64,000 bases of DNA from Myotis daubentonii (Eukaryota; Chordata; Mammalia; Chiroptera; Vespertilionidae): positions 62,034,093 through 62,098,092 of the forward strand of contig NC_081849.1 in NCBI RefSeq assembly GCF_963259705.1, written 5' to 3'. Shown piece by piece: positions 35,229-64,000 of this stretch. Every line of letters begins with the position of its first letter. Positions within the stretch are counted from its first letter, which is position 1. Below the pieces are notes generated by a model. It was not told the DNA's origin. It searched no databases and was given only the letters and a program-made list of their open reading frames with translations. The position numbers and the translations under genes were made by a program.

Positions 35229-35330
35229 AATTTCCAGGCCGCGCCGCATGGATCTGGCCAATCGGAGGCCGCAGAAGCTGCTGGGGGCTCCCTTAAGCCC
35301 CGCCCCGTGAGTCGACGCGCCGCGACAGCG

Positions 35331-55894
<20,564 letters not shown>

Positions 55895-56240
55895 AATACT
55901 GGTTTCCTCATTTCAGACTGAGTCGCTTCTCAAAAATATAGCTCCTAACCCCCACCTAATTGGGTAAGTTATTATCAAAACAAGTCTTATCTGACTGTGG
56001 ACATCATGCTAACTGACACCAGGATGTGGAGACTGCAGGTAAAGGAGCTTCAACTACAGTTTTAATGTTGTCTTTGTTCCTGAGATCCCAGGAGGATTTC
56101 CTGGAGTTATCACTGGTCCCCATGTTTCACTTGAACGCTCTACTCAGATTTTTAATTAATTTTGCTTAAGTGTAAGTATTACTAGGTAGAGTGGAATAGA
56201 TAACAATTTTAAAAATAAAGCAGAAACACATAACTAGCCC
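55895..56240 (+). other. MALSU1: MALSU1 3'UTR
   Basis: Short 3'UTR without repeats. AATAAA occurs at the stop codon (55890-55895) and at 56214-56219; the latter would give a 3'UTR of about 340 nt. Another AATAAA is at about 56299. Confidence 0.55.
56214..56219 (+). terminator. MALSU1 poly(A) signal candidate
   Basis: AATAAA about 320 nt after the stop, roughly 235 nt from the oppositely oriented IGF2BP3 signal, so the two genes converge tightly. Confidence 0.5.
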
Positions 56241-56453
56241 TATAATTCTTAGTTCATTTGCAAACAGTATTATCAAGGTTCACATTAAGTACCATGCAAT
56301 AAAGAAAATAACTAATAGATATTGGTGCTTTAACTTGAGAATGACATAGCATTACTAAAAATCTGTTTAAATTTATAACTTACATTCATACTTATTTGAA
56401 AAATCAAAAATAAAAACATACTACACATCAAGCTGCACCTAATGATGAAAAAC

Positions 56454-56459
56454 TTTATT
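56454..56459 (-). terminator. IGF2BP3 poly(A) signal
   Basis: AATAAA on the minus strand about 2.1 kb after the stop, followed by GTTTTTCATC. It is the expected distal signal. Confidence 0.6.
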
Positions 56460-58043
56460 CTGCATCAAGGTGTCTGGAAAATGAAGCTGCATTTGGGCAC
56501 ATTACAAATGAGGAATGATCCATATGCGGTGAGTACAAACTCAGTTACAGAATTATTTTCTAGCTATTACCAGATACTCCATTACCAATGCTTAATTGAA
56601 AGTAAAACATGATTTGCCACACTAAAAGGCTAGAAGTGAAATATGACAGAATTTAAACCAGCAGATATAAATGCAGCACCTATCTGTATTTTTAAAAAAA
56701 CAACTCATCAAATATTGGCAAAATCAAATACTGAGGAAGAGTTCTGGCCATAAGCACATCTCACCTAAAAACCAACCCAAAAGCCAGTCCATGATTATTT
56801 TTTAAGCAATTCGCTGTTGGGGGTTGGGGGGGATTATGAATGCTAGATGAATTCAGTGACAAAAAGGGCACTTTTTGGCTAACACTACAAAATAAACTGG
56901 TTTTCTGAAAACATTTCAAGTCATTTCCAAAATGTCTGATACACTGATCATCGGAAAAACTTACCTAGTCTGTAGAAATTCATTTTGAAATACAAATGAG
57001 GCAAAATGATTTTTTAAAGGCAATTATATATGTCCTTCAGATCCATGTAATATGACGACTGTGATCCTTTTATGAACAAAAAGCAACACAAACAATTCTG
57101 AGAGCAGTGTGGCCTTGGAGACCACCCACACCCACATCATTGTACATACTGGGCTTTACCATCAAGTTACAGAATGGGCAAATGAGTTCAGGTCAAAAGT
57201 TTTATCACAGTCATTCGAATTATATTCCAAAAATTGTTTTCTTACAATAACTGGTTGCACAGAATACAGAAATTCTGCTGTATGTAATGTAATATTTTAG
57301 GTGGCCTTTCCTTTTTTATCATTGTTTAAAAATCTTCAAAACAGCTTAGTGAGGCTCATGGCAATGCCTGGCACATGCAGATATAGCTTTTTATGGCCTT
57401 TAAACACTCACACCATCTGACTGCCCCATTGGTCTTTGCAATCAACTCTTTTGGGGTCTGCTCAAAGGGTAAACCAACTGCTCTGAGGTGGATTGGCAAA
57501 CTAAGCATCCTGTAAGACAAGCTGGGGCTTGCTTTTTGCCAATCAGTTTCAAGTCCACAGGGGCTGCATATCTCCACTGATGCACTTTCTTTAGGTAGTG
57601 ATAGTCAGAAGCACAAAGCAATTATGCACTCAATCACTTAGCCAAACAAAAACATTGACATCTCCTGAAGCCATTTAAACTAGCCATTCCAAAACTTCCT
57701 GTGACCACTTTGCTCTGTTAGTACCATCAAAAACTTTCCCTACCATAAACAAAAAAAATAAATGGTATTGCTGCTCTCCAAATATAGGCACTGCTCCGTG
57801 TCACTGGACATTTATTGGATTTTCCAACTAAAAACTGTCAAAAAGCCTCAAAAACCTGAAATTAATTTTCCAGCTTTACTGTCACCAGCCTGAAGTAAAA
57901 AAATTTTTTTTCACTTATTTGCCTGTTAGCTAATTAAATTTTATTTTTTAAAAAACAGTTGGACTTTTATCTTTATAAAGTATATAAAAATTTCAAAAAA
58001 AAAAACCCCCACAAAATTTGCTTTCATTGCATTACTGAATACC

Positions 58044-58051
58044 TGAGGTAG
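58044..58051 (-). promoter_or_regulatory. let-7 8-mer seed match in IGF2BP3 3'UTR
   Basis: The transcript reads CTACCTCA, the full let-7 seed match, about 530 nt after the stop. let-7 repression of the oncofetal IMP genes is established; use of this particular site is inferred. Confidence 0.5.
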
Positions 58052-58577
58052 TTGAGTAAAAATGCACATTTAATACCCCTGCCAACACCATTCAGCACTT
58101 CCCTTACGTTATTCATGTTAGTGTTAGATAAAAATAAAACAAGTTTTTCTACGTTGATACCTTAACATTTTAAGTTCCTATAATAATTCTATTCTCACTT
58201 AGGAGCAATCTATTTTTATTTGATGAATTTAGTGAGTGCATTGTTAAGCCAATTTCTTGCATAAATGGAAAATGTTAAGAAAAATTAGAAAATTTTTACA
58301 CTGAAAATACAACAAAAGGGAAGTGCAGAGCTCCTCTTTTCCTCCCTCCCCCTTAATTTTTTTTTATCTTTTTAAAGCTGGGTGTCATACATTTCAGAGA
58401 GCATAAAGTATACATTCTCACAGAGACAGGAGTTCGAAAGTTGCCTGGTCCTCAGAAACAACTGGCTAGGTAAAAACTTGTGCATGTGATTCTGGATGGG
58501 GGGTCAGCCCGTCTGTTGGTTAAGCAATCTGTCTTTGGTTTGGCATCTGCCTCTGTGGTGGGCTGTTTCCTGAGCCT

Positions 58578-62479
<3,902 letters not shown>

Positions 62480-62883
62480 TCACATACAGCAGGAAAACGG
62501 GGCAGTTGGAAAACCACCGCAGTAAGCTGACGTGAGTTTACCTAACACATCGAGAAGATCTTATTTATATACTCATCCTGAAAGCACTTGCATCTAAATT
62601 ATCACTTCTGTACGCAATGTTCTTAAACTTTAAAATGTCACCAAATTATAGATTTAGAAGTTATATAAATGTTATAAAGTTTAAATGTATTGCAATAGAG
62701 GCACAGATTATGTTTACAATGAAGATTCCCCCATCACTATATCCAAGGAAGATTCTAACAAGTAAATGAAGTTATGAGAATAAAATCACATCACAGAAAA
62801 GTCAAGAACAAAATCCATTGTTCCTTCACCTTAACCTGACAGTTATTTCATTATATCTGAGGATACTACTTTAAAGACCTTCA

Positions 62884-63110
62884 CCTGGCCAGATGGTTCA
62901 GTTGGTTACAGCGTTGTCCCATATACCAAAAAAAGGTGGTGGGTTTGATTCCTGGTCCTGGCACATAGGATCCCTGGTAGGCGTGTACAGGAGGCAACCA
63001 ATCAATGTGTCTCTCTCACATTGATGTGTCTCTTCCCCCCACCCCTTCCATTCTCTTAAAAAAAAAAGAAAGAAAATATATACTCGGGTGAGGATTAACA
63101 AAAAATAAAA
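62884..63110 (+). repeat. Older Ves-type SINE
   Basis: Head CACCTGGCCAGATGGTTCAG, ends GGGTGAGGATTAACAAAA. Confidence 0.78.
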
Positions 63111-63130
63111 ACCAATTCTAAAAAAAACAT

Positions 63131-63312
63131 GACCTGGCTGATGTGGCTTAGCTGGTTGGAGTGTCATCCCATGCAACGGAAGATCGTGGGTTCAGTTCCC
63201 AATCAGGGCACAAACCTAGTTGCGGGTTCCAGATGGGGCGTGTACAGAAGGCAACCAATCGATGTATCTCTCTCATGTCTATGTCTCTATATCTTCAAGT
63301 GAGCATTAAAAT
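63131..63312 (+). repeat. Older Ves-type SINE, short
   Basis: Head ACCTGGCTGATGTGGCTTAGC, body GGCAACCAATCGATG, ends AGTGAGCATTAAAATAAAT. Confidence 0.7.
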
Positions 63313-63886
63313 AAATACCTTCATAAAGTCTGGTTTCCAATTTTTCACTAATTCATGTAAAAATCTTTAAACATAAATCTTGTGCCCTTGTACAAATGCT
63401 TCTAAAATTTTATGTAATAGAAATGCTGTATCAGAGCATAACCATTTAAAACTGACATATTTCCAAATTCTCATGCTAATAAATGTATCTTGCAGTCAGT
63501 ATATTAAGGGGGTATTTTAGTCTAAACCATGCCTTTCACACTTACGAAAAACACAGCAATGTATGATTCTAGACCCCACACCTAGTTTTCTACAAATGAA
63601 AATCATCTAAACTCTGCTTATCTTGAGTTTGTTCCTTTATGGCCTCACCATGTACCTCATATTTCCTGTAAGAGAACCTAAAGCTCAACTCCAGGAAATA
63701 TTCTTATTAAAAACAATGGATTTTTCTCTGAGTACTGGATTTTGTTTCTTCAGCATCTGTCTAGATAGACGCACTATATTCTTTATAGCTTGGCATTAAT
63801 TTGGTATTCCCTATTGTTTCCCAGGATGTCATAACACACACAACACAGTTGTCAGCTAAATGAAGTCTTGTCTTGTAGCTCTAGAG
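63313..63886. other. IGF2BP3 intron, nothing recognised
   Basis: Unique AT-rich intron. No further IGF2BP3 exon was found up to 64000. Confidence 0.5.
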
Positions 63887-64000
63887 CAGTGGTTCTCAAC
63901 CTTCTGGCCCTTTAAATACAGTTCCTCATGTTGTGACCCAACCATAAAATTATTTACGTTGCTACTTCATAACTGTAATGTTGCTACTGTTACGAATCAT
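63887..64000 (+). mobile_element. SPIN-like hAT element, cut by window end
   Basis: Starts CAGTGGTTCTCAACCTTC directly after CTCTAGAG (63879-63886), a fitting hAT target. It continues with ACAGTTCCTCATGTTGTGAC, CCATAAAATTATTT and GCTACTTCATAACTGTAA, as remembered for SPIN nonautonomous elements. The right end is outside. Confidence 0.7.

Larger units (their letters stand above)
56446..58577 (-). other. IGF2BP3: IGF2BP3 3'UTR
   Basis: About 2.1 kb between the stop and a minus-strand AATAAA at 56454-56459, a length like that remembered for human. It is AT-rich, free of recognisable SINEs or LINEs in contrast to all flanking introns, and holds a let-7 seed match. The absence of repeats suggests constraint. 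Confidence 0.75.

Overview
This is nuclear DNA of a vespertilionid bat. Three observations support that. The two complete genes and one partial gene are orthologues of mammalian GPNMB, MALSU1 and IGF2BP3, in the gene order known from human 7p15.3. The interspersed repeats are dominated by tRNA-headed Ves-type SINEs. The introns also carry Helitrons (5' TC, 3' CTAG, inserted between A and T), hAT and piggyBac-like elements and a Tc1/mariner copy, a mix of DNA transposons that among mammals is characteristic of vespertilionid bats. The genus cannot be fixed from the sequence alone.

Layout. Positions 1-5340 are upstream intergenic DNA with old L1 pieces, an LTR-like repeat and SINEs. GPNMB (+) has coding exons from 5490 to 28059, 11 exons with conserved phases and a 559-residue product, and a 3'UTR to about 29450 that contains a SINE. 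The GPNMB-MALSU1 intergenic region (29450-35150) holds old hAT elements, two abutting Helitrons and a Tc1/mariner element inserted into one of them. MALSU1 (+) starts in a CpG island at 35331 and ends at 55894 (4 exons, 240 residues). Its intron 2 is about 17 kb and is a nested pile of L1, half-L1 (HAL1), Helitron, hAT, piggyBac-like and SINE insertions whose target-site duplications can be read. IGF2BP3 (-) enters from the right. Its last five coding exons (62401 down to 58578) and about 2.1 kb of 3'UTR are present, and it converges tail to tail with MALSU1 with only about 200 bp between the poly(A) signals.

The three genes are not a functional unit. GPNMB is a lysosomal/melanosomal type I membrane glycoprotein, with an MITF-type M-box upstream of its first coding exon. 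MALSU1 is a mitochondrial ribosome assembly factor. IGF2BP3 is an oncofetal RNA-binding protein, with a let-7 seed match in its 3'UTR.

Most interesting signals: (1) a HAL1 element at 51387-53310 with a perfect 16-bp target duplication and an uninterrupted 282-codon ORF1 but no ORF2; (2) a Tc1/mariner transposon whose D-to-E spacing reads as DD36E, sitting in tandem Helitrons; (3) a U6 snRNA 5' fragment fused to a hAT fold-back; (4) two consecutive GC-AG introns at the 3' end of IGF2BP3; (5) a heptahistidine tract and loss of a usable alternative acceptor in GPNMB. All splice sites were placed by reading the sequence and comparing with remembered human proteins; no alignment or expression data were available.
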